A stretch of 60,657 nucleotides of DNA from Paenibacillus contaminans (GCF_003285015.1 NZ_QMFB01000034.1:43297-103953), one strand, 5' to 3'. Positions 44,217 through 53,301 are shown, numbered from the stretch's first letter. The notes: generated from the sequence alone by a model not told the origin. Translations and numbers: made by a program.

Positions 44217-45161
44217 ATGAGCGACGTAACGGCCGGTTTGCCGGCTCCGCTGCCTGCTAAAGCATCGAACGGCAGATGGCGGAAATACGGATTTTATTAT
44301 TTGATGCTGGCTCCCGCGATCGTTTGTTTCATTATCTTCAACTATATTCCGATGTACGGCGTCATCATCGCGTTTAAAAATTACCGCTTTATCGACGGCA
44401 TTATCGGCAGTCCATGGATCGGCATGGAAAATTTCAATCAGCTGTTCAACGACATTTTTTTCTGGCGCATCCTGCGGAACACGCTTATCATAAGCGGCTT
44501 GCATATTTTGTTCGGCTTTCCCGCTCCGATTGTGCTGGCCCTGCTTTTCAACGAAATCATAAACGGCAGGTTCAAAAAAATCATCCAAACGATTTCCTAT
44601 TTACCGCATTTTATGTCCTGGGTCATTTTGTCGGGCATCATGATCGAGCTGTTGTCTCCGTCAAGAGGCGCGATAAACTTCATCATCACTTTGTTCGGCG
44701 GCAAGCCGATCCATTTTCTGGCCGATCCCGATACTTTCGTCGGCGTCCTCGTAGCAAGCCATTTATGGCAAAGCGTCGGCTGGGGCAGCATCATTTATTT
44801 GGCGGCGATCGCCGGCATCAATCAGGATCAGTACGAATCGGCGACGATCGACGGGGCGAACCGTTTTCAGCAAATGCGGTACATTACGCTCCCTTCGCTG
44901 ATCCCGGTCATGACCGTGCTGTTCATCCTCAATGTCGGAGGCGTCATGAACGCGGGCTTCGATCAAATTTTCAACTTATACAACCCTGCCGTATATAGCG
45001 TGGCGGACATTATCGATACGTACGTGTACCGCATCGGGCTGATCGATACGAAATACGGGTTCTCGACGGCGGTCGGCTTATTCAAAAACGTCGTTGCGCT
45101 CGTGCTCGTGATCGGCACCAACTATATCGTCAAACGCTTCAATGAATACGGGATCTGGTGA
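44217..45161 (+). CDS. ABC sugar importer permease (LplB family), locus 2
   Basis: The protein has 314 residues from the ATG at 44217, which follows AAAGGAGG; an open frame reaching to 44133 has no site. Six membrane segments are visible. The N-terminal loop FNYIPMYGVIIAFKNYRFIDG and the EAA loop DQYESATIDGANRFQQMRYITLPSLIP are characteristic. It lies 187 bases after the binding-protein gene; no obvious terminator was seen in that gap, so all may be one operon. It pairs with the next gene. Confidence 0.92.
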   Translation: MSDVTAGLPAPLPAKASNGRWRKYGFYYLMLAPAIVCFIIFNYIPMYGVIIAFKNYRFIDGIIGSPWIGMENFNQLFNDIFFWRILRNTLIISGLHILFGFPAPIVLALLFNEIINGRFKKIIQTISYLPHFMSWVILSGIMIELLSPSRGAINFIITLFGGKPIHFLADPDTFVGVLVASHLWQSVGWGSIIYLAAIAGINQDQYESATIDGANRFQQMRYITLPSLIPVMTVLFILNVGGVMNAGFDQIFNLYNPAVYSVADIIDTYVYRIGLIDTKYGFSTAVGLFKNVVALVLVIGTNYIVKRFNEYGIW

Positions 45162-45173
45162 GGAAGGTGACTC

Positions 45174-46061
45174 ATGAATTCGTTTAGACGCAAAAGCCTC
45201 GCCGGCAAATCGTTCGATATTCTCAATTACGGGCTGATGATCGCTTTGTCGATCATGTTCCTGTATCCGTTCTGGAATCTGCTGATGCTGTCGTTCACCG
45301 CTCCTGCGTACGTCGACAAGCTCGGGCTGCGGCTATGGGCGGACGGCTTTAACTTGCTGTCCTACAAGCAGTTGTTCAGCAGCGACATCATCTATATCGC
45401 TTACCGCAACACGATTATCCGAACCGTAGTCGGGGCCGGACTCACGGTGCTTGTCACCATGTGCGCAGCATATTCGCTCTCCCGGAGGGATTTGCCGTAC
45501 CGCAACATCATTACGCTGTTTATTTTGTTCACGATTTTTTTCAACGGCGGATTGATTCCCACGTATATGAATATCAAGAGTCTCGGCCTGCTCAACTCCA
45601 TGTGGGCGCTCATTCTCCCGACGCTGGCCAATGCGTGGTACATTATTCTGGCGCGCAACTTCCTGATGGGCTTCCCCAAGGAGCTGGAGGAATCGGCGCT
45701 CATCGACGGCGCGAATCCGGTACAGGTGGCGTTTCGTATCATTTTCCCGCTATCGATGCCGATTATTGCGGTCATTACGTTATGGTCCGGCGTCGCGCAT
45801 TGGAACGCATGGTTCGATGCGATGATCTATCTGCGAGAGAAAAACGACTTCGTGCTGCAACTTCTCGTACAAAAAATATTCCAACAGGACAAGATCGACA
45901 CGACCAGCACCGGCACTTATATTCAAGTCACGACCGAGGTGACGAACCAGTCGATCAAAGCCGCGACGATTATAGCCGCTATTACGCCGATCGTCGTCGT
46001 GTATCCGTTCCTGCAAAAGTATTTTGCCAAAGGCGTCATGATCGGATCGCTTAAAGGATAA
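45174..46061 (+). CDS. ABC sugar importer permease (LplC/YtcP family), locus 2
   Basis: The 295-residue membrane protein has six segments and the EAA loop EESALIDGANPVQVAFRIIFPLSMPII (about residues 185-211). It ends PFLQKYFAKGVMIGSLKG, nearly the same as the locus 1 permease end. The ATG is 12 bases after the partner gene, with GGAAGGTG ahead. No ATPase gene is nearby; a shared MsmX-type ATPase is expected. Confidence 0.92.
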   Translation: MNSFRRKSLAGKSFDILNYGLMIALSIMFLYPFWNLLMLSFTAPAYVDKLGLRLWADGFNLLSYKQLFSSDIIYIAYRNTIIRTVVGAGLTVLVTMCAAYSLSRRDLPYRNIITLFILFTIFFNGGLIPTYMNIKSLGLLNSMWALILPTLANAWYIILARNFLMGFPKELEESALIDGANPVQVAFRIIFPLSMPIIAVITLWSGVAHWNAWFDAMIYLREKNDFVLQLLVQKIFQQDKIDTTSTGTYIQVTTEVTNQSIKAATIIAAITPIVVVYPFLQKYFAKGVMIGSLKG

Positions 46062-46180
46062 ACCGGCATGATTCCGCACGATATTTATACGATAATAAGG
46101 ACATGAGCTCCATTTCCATCCAGGGCGGTGGCGGTCGAGCCACATGCGATTAGCTTGCCATTTCAAGGAGGGTAATTTCG

Positions 46181-47272
46181 ATGACTATCGTAAAAGCGCT
46201 TGAGCATCTGGACATTTACAAGGATGAACAGTACAACAGTTTTCCTACCGTCGTTCCCCTCAAGGACGGAACGTACCGTCTCGGCTTCCGCCAGGCGCCC
46301 GATCGCCGGGTTGCATACGAGGGGGCTATAACACATGTGGACGCTTCCTCGAAGGCAGTCTCCATCGGATCGGCAGACGGCGTCCATTGGGATACGAAGC
46401 CTGCGGTAATATGGGACGATTTTTTCCATGGCGTGCAGGATCCGTGCTTGAACGTCCTTCAGGACGGCACCCTATTCGTCACCTATTTCACCTGGAAGGT
46501 GTACGAGAAGGACGAAGCGCCGAGCGATATGAAGCCCGGTACCTGGCACCGCGTCATGGATGACTGGATCGGGCAAATGGCAGGCACCTACTCGATCCGT
46601 TCCACGGATGGGGGAATCACCTGGGATAAACCAGTGCTAGTCAGTCTCGGCGATGTAGTGATCCGCGGGAACAGCGTGGAAATGGAGGACGGCTCGATTT
46701 TGTCGCCGCTTTACGAGCAGGAAGGCCCTACCTTCAATGTGGTCGTCGGCAGAACGCCGGATCGCGGACAAACCTGGGAGCGTTTAGCCGTCATTCCGGG
46801 TTATGAGGGACAGTACCATTATCACGAGCCGAACTTGTATAAGACGGAATCGGGCAAACTGGTGCTGTTCATCCGCAGCTTGAAGCTGAACAGACAACCG
46901 GGCGAAGAGCAAACGGCATCGCCGCTGTTTACGACCGAATCGACGGACGGCGGCCGCACCTGGAGCGAGGTTACGATGTGGCCGATCTACTCGCCGAGCC
47001 CTTTCAACGTCCTCCGGCTGGCCGACGGACGCGTGCTGCTCAATTACGGCTACCGTTACAAGCCGTTCGGCCTCCGCGCGCTCGTGCTTGACGCCGAATG
47101 CACGAACATCGGCACGGCGGAGGAATCCGTTCTCCGCGAGGACGGACTGGGCAGCGATATCGGCTATTCGAGCGCGGTGCAGCTCGCCGACGGCCGCGTG
47201 CTGATCACGTATTACTATTACCATGAAGACGGCACGAGATATATTGCGGGAACGCTTTGCGAAGTGGAATAG
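46181..47272 (+). CDS. Sialidase-fold (BNR/Asp-box) glycosidase-like protein
   Basis: The 363-residue protein has no signal peptide, so it is cytoplasmic. It shows three Asp-box repeats: STDGGITW (about 145), TPDRGQTW (about 190) and STDGGRTW (about 248). Blades of a six-bladed propeller are marked by NSFPTVVPLKDGTYRLGF, DPCLNVLQDGTLFV, EPNLYKTESGKLVLFIRS and VLRLADGRVLLNYG. These fit the exo-sialidase/BNR superfamily. The full Arg triad of true sialidases cannot be confirmed by eye, so the substrate may be another sugar acid or a plant glycan. AAGGAGGG lies ahead of the ATG. It closes locus 2 and likely processes the imported sugar. Confidence 0.75.
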   Translation: MTIVKALEHLDIYKDEQYNSFPTVVPLKDGTYRLGFRQAPDRRVAYEGAITHVDASSKAVSIGSADGVHWDTKPAVIWDDFFHGVQDPCLNVLQDGTLFVTYFTWKVYEKDEAPSDMKPGTWHRVMDDWIGQMAGTYSIRSTDGGITWDKPVLVSLGDVVIRGNSVEMEDGSILSPLYEQEGPTFNVVVGRTPDRGQTWERLAVIPGYEGQYHYHEPNLYKTESGKLVLFIRSLKLNRQPGEEQTASPLFTTESTDGGRTWSEVTMWPIYSPSPFNVLRLADGRVLLNYGYRYKPFGLRALVLDAECTNIGTAEESVLREDGLGSDIGYSSAVQLADGRVLITYYYYHEDGTRYIAGTLCEVE

Positions 47273-47380
47273 CGCCTATAGTCTGGGGCAAGCCTAGCAT
47301 ATTGCGTTTGCGAAATTTGTGAAATTTACGAACGCGTCCAGGCCTCGGCCGGTTGCTTGATGGTAACCGCTAAGGCCGGC

Positions 47381-47439
47381 AAAAACCAGCGGCAAGTCCG
47401 GGAATGAAGTGTCCCATCTCGGACCGTCGCTGGTTTTTT
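47381..47439 (+). terminator. Terminator of the locus 2 operon
   Basis: AAAAACCAGCG (47381-47391) pairs with CGCTGGTTTTTT (47428-47439). An inner stem, GTCCGGGA against TCCC and CGGAC, lies between. The T run is on the plus strand, 110 bases after the sialidase-fold gene. Between 47273 and 47660 no gene is seen; the rest of that gap holds two copies of a short repeat. Confidence 0.75.
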
Positions 47440-47444
47440 ATACC

Positions 47445-47470
47445 GAGTCCGATTTTGCCCACTTGGAGCG
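47445..47470 (+). repeat. Intergenic 26-base repeat, copy A
   Basis: The core CGATTTTGCCCACTTGGAGC with a GAGTC start recurs at 47495-47520 with one change and at 58080-58105 with about five. All copies are between genes and on the plus strand. It has no open frame. Confidence 0.7.
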
Positions 47471-47494
47471 TAAGGACAGCGCCATGTTGCACTG

Positions 47495-47520
47495 GAGTTC
47501 GATTTTGCCCACTTGGAGCG
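47495..47520 (+). repeat. Intergenic 26-base repeat, copy B
   Basis: This copy starts exactly 50 bases after copy A and differs from it by one base (GAGTTC against GAGTCC). The spacing suggests a larger 50-base unit, though the sequence between is not conserved. Confidence 0.7.
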
Positions 47521-47660
47521 AAAAATTCTAACAGGAAGATCGTAAAACTACTCTGTAAGAGGGTTATATCGGACTGGAGAGGCAGATATGAGCGATATGG
47601 CCGTTCCAATTAGGCGAAATCGGATTCCGGGAACAATTCGAAAATAATTACACCAAATTA

Positions 47661-48032
47661 TTATATTTGTTCGATTTCACGTACCGTCGGCTTCAGCTTC
47701 TTAGAGATCATTCCACCGACAACTGCCAGCGGGATCGCGAGTACTGGTATTGCTAAAATATCATTTAGTTCCGCATATCCTCCCCTGTACAAAGCCCAAA
47801 AAATATGAATGAAACCTACGAACGCCGAATTGATTATTCTATAGTTTCTTGAAACGGTTGATGCGATAGAACCGCCTAGTACAATAAACAAGGCGCTCAC
47901 AACGATATAAACCCAAGGTTCTCCTTTTAATGGTGTAAATGATAGGCCAATCGACACTAAAATGATCCCAAGTACACTAAAGAAATAACCGGCAATAATG
48001 GATCTTAGGCACGTTAAAATATCTTTAAGCAT
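47661..48032 (-). CDS. Small four-helix membrane protein of unknown function
   Basis: The 123-residue product has about four membrane segments: IIAGYFFSVLGIILVSIGLSF, PWVYIVVSALFIVLGGSIAS, NSAFVGFIHIFWALYR and DILAIPVLAIPLAVVGGMI. It has a basic end (SKKLKPTVREIEQI). No family is recognised. A usable GGAGG-like site (GGATGTAATGG) precedes the ATG. It is the last of a minus-strand run of four small genes, with 84 bases between it and the 95-residue gene. DNA here is more AT-rich than the sugar loci. Confidence 0.7.
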   Translation of the reverse strand: MLKDILTCLRSIIAGYFFSVLGIILVSIGLSFTPLKGEPWVYIVVSALFIVLGGSIASTVSRNYRIINSAFVGFIHIFWALYRGGYAELNDILAIPVLAIPLAVVGGMISKKLKPTVREIEQI

Positions 48033-48116
48033 TCCATTACATCCTCCATATATATTCTGCAGTCTATCGCAAACGGGCTCCCCACATAAAATTTTTATCC
48101 ACAGAGTCTTGCGATT

Positions 48117-48404
48117 TCAGCTTTCCTCTATACGGCCAAAGAAAATGTTCCGAGACAATTCTGTAACGTTTAACCGACCGTATACTCCGCGTATATCCGG
48201 AACGTACTCCTTGGTGAGGATGAGGCCATTCAGTATGTTGCCAATGATCCCTAATTCGTCTGGATGTAACGCCGCCAAACCCGTGGCTGAAAATTGTATC
48301 GGCTTATCAAAATGACTTGATAACCCGGTTGTCATTGAGTTTTGCTCCTCGTCCGTTAACTTTTCAAATTGGGACATGATCCTATCTATGGATTCGCTGC
48401 TCAT
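48117..48404 (-). CDS. Small hypothetical protein
   Basis: The 95-residue protein has an N-terminal acidic helix (IDRIMSQFEKLTDEEQNSM) and then a mixed part (LAALHPDELGIIGNILNGLILTKEYVPDIRGVYGRLNVTEL). It has no membrane segment or cysteines. I do not recognise it. It starts 12 bases after the P-loop kinase-like gene, so the two are probably co-transcribed and may act together. Confidence 0.6.
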   Translation of the reverse strand: MSSESIDRIMSQFEKLTDEEQNSMTTGLSSHFDKPIQFSATGLAALHPDELGIIGNILNGLILTKEYVPDIRGVYGRLNVTELSRNIFFGRIEES

Positions 48405-48416
48405 CTATCATGCTCC

Positions 48417-48989
48417 TCACTCTACTCGTAAATGATTAGCCATACTGACTATTCTTTCGATAACCGGCTGGACTTCGTCTTCTCTTTTGACTTCAAAAAA
48501 ATAGTCGGCTTCGCCTTCCGTCGGCGCCGTCACATCATCCTTATGAGATTCGGCCTGTTGCCGCATAAGGACTTCCTCAAAGCTTGCGGCACTTCTAAAC
48601 ACATTTGTGCTGCGCCGGCTTTTAGCGATTCGAGCTTGAAGAACATGATCCGGCATATCAAAATGAACAAGGATACTGGTAAAGCCTTTCCTGCTAAAGT
48701 GCGCGAGCAGATCCGAACGGCCTTTGCGGGAGCGATTGGAGTTGCAAAGAATGAGATGAAAGTCGGTCTGATTGACGGCATAGTCTACGATTGTTTGAGT
48801 AATGGCGTACTTGATCGTATTCGGGCCTTGTTTTGGTAATAAGGGTTTGTAATAAGTGTTGATGAATTCGGCATGGTTATCCTGGTCGATCGCAATCGAG
48901 TTGTGCAGCTGCCGTTCCAGAGCTTTAGCAAATGTCGTTTTCCCGCTATGGGTTTTACCGACAGTCATAATCAATACCCTTTTCACCAA
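48417..48989 (-). CDS. P-loop ATPase/kinase-like protein
   Basis: The 190-residue protein has a Walker A motif at residues 10-18 (VGKTHSGKTTF). A zeta-toxin or nucleotide-kinase-like pattern follows: IAIDQDNHAEF after the first helix, HLILCNSNRSRKGRSDLLAHF (a Walker B-like strand) and ILVHFDMPDHVLQARIAKSRRS, a lid-like basic helix. Such small proteins phosphorylate sugars, nucleosides or antibiotics; the substrate is not clear. It starts at TTG 48989 or GTG 48986 behind AGGAGGGG. Confidence 0.75.
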   Translation of the reverse strand: MVKRVLIMTVGKTHSGKTTFAKALERQLHNSIAIDQDNHAEFINTYYKPLLPKQGPNTIKYAITQTIVDYAVNQTDFHLILCNSNRSRKGRSDLLAHFSRKGFTSILVHFDMPDHVLQARIAKSRRSTNVFRSAASFEEVLMRQQAESHKDDVTAPTEGEADYFFEVKREDEVQPVIERIVSMANHLRVE

Positions 48990-49002
48990 TGCAGCTCCCC
49001 TC

Positions 49003-49224
49003 CTATCTGAATCCGAACAACGGTTTGGAAAAAATAAAAGCGGAAGCGATGACTATTACGGCAGCGAATAAGAAATACACCAGCTTCACCGCTGTATCCG
49101 TTCTCTTCACAATGAAAAAGTTTCCGAAAAACCACAGCAAAATGTCAGCGAATAATAATAACAACCATTTTTTTGAATACAGCGCCGAAACGAATAAAAA
49201 CAGCCCCGGAAACAGCCCGCAGGA
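49003..49224 (-). pseudogene. Possible decayed small membrane protein gene
   Basis: One frame encodes two clear membrane stretches, FPGLFLFVSALYSKKW-LLLLFADILLWFFG and LVYFLFAAVIVIASAFIF, ending SKPLFGFR just before the kinase-like gene. No ATG, GTG or early TTG starts it. The only ATG with a nearby site (GGGAG) is followed at once by TAG at 49227-49225. It may be a gene broken near its start, use a CTG start, or be chance hydrophobic reading. Confidence 0.35.
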
Positions 49225-49290
49225 CTACATTCGTCTCCCGGATCGCGCTCCCGCAACCTACCCTGACCAACCCTGAGGGATAACAAAAAA

Positions 49291-50169
49291 TCAAGACTGT
49301 TGCTGCATCAATGTAAGCTTTGTATTTAGATGTTTATTCTTGATTATTATTTCATTGATCTGTTCGATCGTTTTTTCATTTTTAGGAACATCTGTGATTC
49401 TACTGAGCAAAAGCCATCTAAGGCATGCGATCGCTTCGAACCTTTGAATTTCTTCCATATCGAATTCGCTTTTGGATAAATAGGCATTCCGGAATGCGGC
49501 AGCCAGTTCTTCTCCATTGTACAGATTGATCAGAAAGCTCGCCCACGCTAAATCGTACCTCGCGTCACCCAGTTGAGCGTTTGTCCAGTCGATTATTGTG
49601 TATTTCCCTTGATCGTCAAGGATGTTCCCTAAATTGAAATCACCGTGAATGAATGTGTTTTGCTGCAGATTCGAGCTGTTAACCAACTGTACTAATTCCG
49701 CTTGAATATCTTGATGTTCTTCGAGGCCCGGATAAAAATAAGGTATAAAATCGTACTTTTGATGAAGGGTCGAATCCAGTTCATGAAGTGATACTTGATG
49801 TAGGCGTAATAATAAATCAGCGAGATCTTTGACAATTTGATCCGTCAATATTGAAATCGGACTGCCGTCGAAGCTGGTCAACAATACTTTATGATTGGAA
49901 GCGGTGTATCCCCATCCATAAGAGCCGGAGACGGAAATCCCTCTGTGCCGAAGAGCCGAGAGCAGGACATGCTGAAAACGGACATCAGGATCGGACTCCT
50001 TGTCCCATAACTTAAGAACGACGCTGTTTGTAGATGAACTGTACTTCATTACTTTCGCTTCTAGTCCGGAGGGCAGCTTGCTTACGGTTAGCTCCTGTTC
50101 CAATAATTCGTCAATGAGGTCCGTTCTCTCAATCCAAGTGATTCCTCTTAAAAGCTCCACCAATGACAT
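49291..50169 (-). CDS. Aminoglycoside phosphotransferase (APH)-family kinase
   Basis: The 292-residue protein has the APH/choline kinase fold. The Brenner motif is HGDFNLGNILDDQGKYTIIDW (about 176-196), giving the catalytic Asp and the metal-binding Asp of IDW. The N-lobe has VVLKLWDKE with the ATP-binding Lys. Family members phosphorylate aminoglycosides, macrolides, homoserine or choline; the target cannot be told from this sequence. It stands alone with its own site, ahead of the small membrane/kinase gene run. Confidence 0.85.
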   Translation of the reverse strand: MSLVELLRGITWIERTDLIDELLEQELTVSKLPSGLEAKVMKYSSSTNSVVLKLWDKESDPDVRFQHVLLSALRHRGISVSGSYGWGYTASNHKVLLTSFDGSPISILTDQIVKDLADLLLRLHQVSLHELDSTLHQKYDFIPYFYPGLEEHQDIQAELVQLVNSSNLQQNTFIHGDFNLGNILDDQGKYTIIDWTNAQLGDARYDLAWASFLINLYNGEELAAAFRNAYLSKSEFDMEEIQRFEAIACLRWLLLSRITDVPKNEKTIEQINEIIIKNKHLNTKLTLMQQQS

Positions 50170-50538
50170 CCTTTCGCTATGAAATTACCAAGAAACTTTC
50201 CCGGTCGCATGCTTCTCCCCATAGCCCCGACTCTTAGCTTCATCGTTACAACCCCTGTCCATGTAGGCAATGGTCTTATTTCCAACACCCTAATTTTACT
50301 GCAACATGGTATTTATTGGGCGGTTTTTGCTAAAATAATCTGCCTCAAGCCAAGGATAAACGGCTTCGCCGTCCTTTAAAGGACGAGCGCGTTACCGGGA
50401 ATTGGAACAATCAGCGGAGAATATACTTTCTGACAATTTGAAAAAAGGCCACCGTTACGCGGCAGCCTTTCCTTGTGTACATTTGAAATTATCGGATCGG
50501 CCGTCAAGCCTCGGACTTCTCCTTCACCGCTAACTCGC
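50170..50538. other. Intergenic stretch with a 16-base perfect palindrome and a terminator
   Basis: No gene is seen in these 369 bases. CGTCCTTTAAAGGACG at 50370-50385 is a perfect palindrome directly after a small GGCTTCGCC hairpin. It has no T run and could be a protein-binding site or RNA structure. The stretch from 50441 to 50470 is the terminator of the nucleotidyltransferase gene and is listed separately. Confidence 0.5.
50441..50470 (-). terminator. Terminator of the 373-residue nucleotidyltransferase gene
   Basis: Read on the minus strand, AAAGGCTGCCGC and GGTGGCCTTTTTT form an imperfect stem around GTAAC and end in six T. It lies about 70 bases past the stop codon. Confidence 0.75.
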
Positions 50539-51660
50539 CTAACCTTCCGTCGTCTGCATAAGAAACACTTTAAATTCTTCCACGCTTTCAAAACGATTGA
50601 TTGCGACTTCTTTCATCCGAAGATGGTTTTCCAAACGGGAACTCAAAAGCGTCACGCCGGCCTGCAGCTTCGATAAATCATCCGAATCGAGCAGAGAGAC
50701 AAGCTCCGGGAGCCCCGCCTGTTTGTATACGTCCAGATAAGCGGAATTGGTCGTCAAAAGGCAAGGCCACTGTCCCGTTTCGGCGAAATATAAAAAATGG
50801 GCGATTTCATCCTGAATCTGAACGGCAAAGAAAAAAGCCGTATCGAAATCGTTCGTTTCGCAAGCCGTCATGATTTTATTCAACCCGCCCATTACCTCTT
50901 CGAAAAAACCTTTCATTCGATCCGGGTAAGAAGGTTCGCCGAATAGCTTTGCTTTCTGGGCCGCAACCAATTCAACGGTATCCGCTGTCAGCTGCTCGCA
51001 AGCCTGAAAGATGTCCGCCGTCATATTGCCGTGCATAATCGTGTGCATATACGACTCCAAACGGGCAGGTCTTAGCGGCAGCTGTAATAGTTGGTCCTTG
51101 TTCTTGCCAAAGCCTTTGGTGTAAAAAGTACGATTCAACAGAGCCAAGCTTTGCAATACCTTCGTTAGCACCCTCTGGCCTTCTATGCGGCAAAATGTCA
51201 GAGTATCCGCACCGCCGGCACGACTTAGTTTATACAAATGAACGTACGCATTGCGTAATTCCGATTCCGCTTTTTCCACAAACGGTTGTCCGTTCCCCGG
51301 CTCCTGCAAGTCCGAGATCGTATCCCGCAGCATCATGAATCGTTCGCGGTCTTCAGTTGAACGAACATACAGCAATTTGCAATCGGCGATAATCGTCGTT
51401 TGCGGTTCCTGAAACGAGGCCATTCTTTCCGCACGCTCCCAGCTGATCGGCCAGAAATCGAAGCTTATTTCGCCGATCATAAACTGGATACTCGCTTGAT
51501 ATCCCTTGGAAGTTGCCGGAATAAAAAAGAAATCCAAGTCCGAACGCTTGGTAGCCGTTCCTTGCGCATATGAGCCGTAGTAAGCTATAACGGCGATATC
51601 ATCCGGATAATTCGTTTTCAAATGATTGACAAGCGTATCGGCAACATCGAATACATTCAT
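50539..51660 (-). CDS. Nucleotidyltransferase-domain protein
   Basis: The 373-residue protein has a polymerase-beta-type nucleotidyltransferase motif near residues 28-46 (YYGSYAQGTATKRSDLDFFF). It has the Gly-Ser and the two metal-binding Asp/Asp-like residues. A third acidic residue may be in ISFDFW (about 69). A long helical C-terminal region follows, with ESELRNAYVHLYKLSRAGG and AFFFAVQIQDEIAHFLYFAET, resembling substrate-binding domains of antibiotic adenylyltransferases. The substrate is unknown. It has a weak GGAGGAA site before the ATG. Confidence 0.8.
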   Translation of the reverse strand: MNVFDVADTLVNHLKTNYPDDIAVIAYYGSYAQGTATKRSDLDFFFIPATSKGYQASIQFMIGEISFDFWPISWERAERMASFQEPQTTIIADCKLLYVRSTEDRERFMMLRDTISDLQEPGNGQPFVEKAESELRNAYVHLYKLSRAGGADTLTFCRIEGQRVLTKVLQSLALLNRTFYTKGFGKNKDQLLQLPLRPARLESYMHTIMHGNMTADIFQACEQLTADTVELVAAQKAKLFGEPSYPDRMKGFFEEVMGGLNKIMTACETNDFDTAFFFAVQIQDEIAHFLYFAETGQWPCLLTTNSAYLDVYKQAGLPELVSLLDSDDLSKLQAGVTLLSSRLENHLRMKEVAINRFESVEEFKVFLMQTTEG

Positions 51661-51751
51661 CCTCTATTCCTCCTTCGCAGGTACCGATCATGTTAATCAT
51701 ACCAGAACCAATCGAAGCGGCATGGGAAATATTAGATATAATGATTTGCTG

Positions 51752-52606
51752 CTATCCTCTATAAGATCTCAAGGTTAATAAACTATTAAGCGTTTTGTAG
51801 GCTCTCCATTCCAGCCTCGCCATTTCACTCGGCGGCTCCCACTGAATCTGCCAGCCGCCGTCTTCCTCTTGCTGCGACTCCAGCGCCGCCAGATGATCCT
51901 GAATCGTCTGATCCGAGAAAATCCTTCTGCAGTACGAATCCGAGGTTGGGGAAAAATCCAGCGGAGTGAGCCCGTATGCTTTAGAAAGAGCTTCCAGACG
52001 GAAAAAATCCGCTCGAAAAAGTTCATCGGATAATTTGGCGTAAAGCTTCTTGATTTCATCCGTTTGCGGCAAACTTTCAAGAAGGCAAAATGCATTTAGT
52101 ATAGTATGAGAGTCTCCGTAGCTTTTGGAAGAAATATCGTGCAGACAGCTTTCCACGGCTTGATCCAGCCAAGGATGCTTAATGCCTTGCCAGCTTAACA
52201 GGCCGATTAACCCGGTAAGCCTGCTAAACGAGGCATGTTCCGAGCTTGGATGATTCCAATGCGCGGCACGCGGAAAGCTGCCTGAAGAAGCCGTTATGGT
52301 TGCAATCCCTTCATTCAAATCCGCATGCCGTAAAACGTACTCACAAACCTTATAGGCTAATTCCGAATCTCGTATTTTGGTATCGTACAGCGTTCTAAGG
52401 CCAAATTCTACATAAAGCGGCTGGCTCTCCGGCGTTCGCACATCCGGTTCAAGCGCATGTCCGAAGCCGCCGTCCTCATTCTGATATGCCTTAATCGCTG
52501 CCAATACTCCGCTTTGGGAGCCTCCGCCAAAAGAATATTCGAATATTTTTCTCTCCAAAAGTCTTCCGTTTCTCCAAATGAAATTCGCAGCTTTCTCAAA
52601 GTTCAT
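51752..52606 (-). CDS. Prenyltransferase/squalene-cyclase-like (alpha-alpha barrel) protein
   Basis: The 284-residue protein carries QW-like repeats: AIKAYQNEDGGFGHALEPDV (about 40-60) near the start and LAALESQQEEDGGWQIQWEP (about 240-260) near the end. Helical repeats containing AHWNHPSSEHASFSRLTGLIGLL lie between. These mark an alpha/alpha-toroid as in terpene cyclases and prenyltransferase beta subunits. It is too short for a full cyclase and lacks a DxDD motif, so enzyme activity is doubtful. CTGGAGG precedes the ATG. It stands alone. Confidence 0.7.
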   Translation of the reverse strand: MNFEKAANFIWRNGRLLERKIFEYSFGGGSQSGVLAAIKAYQNEDGGFGHALEPDVRTPESQPLYVEFGLRTLYDTKIRDSELAYKVCEYVLRHADLNEGIATITASSGSFPRAAHWNHPSSEHASFSRLTGLIGLLSWQGIKHPWLDQAVESCLHDISSKSYGDSHTILNAFCLLESLPQTDEIKKLYAKLSDELFRADFFRLEALSKAYGLTPLDFSPTSDSYCRRIFSDQTIQDHLAALESQQEEDGGWQIQWEPPSEMARLEWRAYKTLNSLLTLRSYRG

Positions 52607-52697
52607 AAGTTACCTCCAGGAACATTTGTTCCCATTTCTTTATCACGATTATACACGAGATTCCCTATTGGCACAACTTTCTATTTATGGAGCTTCC

Positions 52698-53279
52698 TCA
52701 CTGGATCATAGCAAGGATTACATTAGCAGATTGATCTACAAAAGAGCGATTCGGCCGGGATTTCATAATAACGGTCAATCCGATTAATGAAACGACGAGC
52801 GTTTGAGACATGGCTTTCGCATCAAGTTCACGGTTTAATTCCCCGGTAGAAACGCCTTTCTGTAAAGTCTCTTCAAAAATGGCGGCCAAGTACATTTGAT
52901 GTTCTCTCGTCAAGATTGCAAATTTTTCATCGTGCGGGGCCAACTCCACCATGGTATTGATACAGAAGCACCCTTTATTGCCCGCTCCCGTATATTCCTC
53001 CTGGATAAGGCCCTCAAATAAAGAACGAAATGCTTCTTTCACACTCGTATGCTTCTGTAAAACAGCCCGAATACGAAAGGCATGCTGCTTCGTATACTGG
53101 CGGAGCGCCGCTTCGAACAATGCTTTCTTATCGCCGAAGGCTGCATAAATACTTGGCTTTTGAATGCCCATTCTCGCAGTCAATTCACTTAAGGAAGAAG
53201 TTTCGTATCCTTTCTCCCAAAATAAATCCAATGCAGCATGCAAGGCTTGATCCTCATCAAATTCCCGCGGCCGAACCAT
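52698..53279 (-). CDS. TetR/AcrR-family transcriptional regulator
   Basis: The 193-residue protein starts MVRPREFDEDQALHAALDLFWEKGYETSSLSELTARMG, which is the typical TetR helix-turn-helix (about 8-55), followed by KPSIYAAFGDKKALFEAAL. The C-terminal two thirds form the ligand-binding helices; NKGCFCINTMVELAPHDEK is the usual motif of this AcrR subgroup. It is divergent from the MFS transporter gene, and palindromic TACC...GGTA sites lie between them, so it probably represses both. The inducer is unknown. Confidence 0.9.
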   Translation of the reverse strand: MVRPREFDEDQALHAALDLFWEKGYETSSLSELTARMGIQKPSIYAAFGDKKALFEAALRQYTKQHAFRIRAVLQKHTSVKEAFRSLFEGLIQEEYTGAGNKGCFCINTMVELAPHDEKFAILTREHQMYLAAIFEETLQKGVSTGELNRELDAKAMSQTLVVSLIGLTVIMKSRPNRSFVDQSANVILAMIQ

Positions 53280-53301
53280 CTTATCGCCCCTCTACGTTTT
53301 A

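Noticed and set aside
47370..47609. Minus-strand open frame over the locus 2 terminator
   Set aside because: It spans a terminator and two repeat copies, so coding is unlikely.
48989..49276. Plus-strand 95-residue frame
   Set aside because: Its composition is low in complexity and the opposite strand reads as clear membrane segments.
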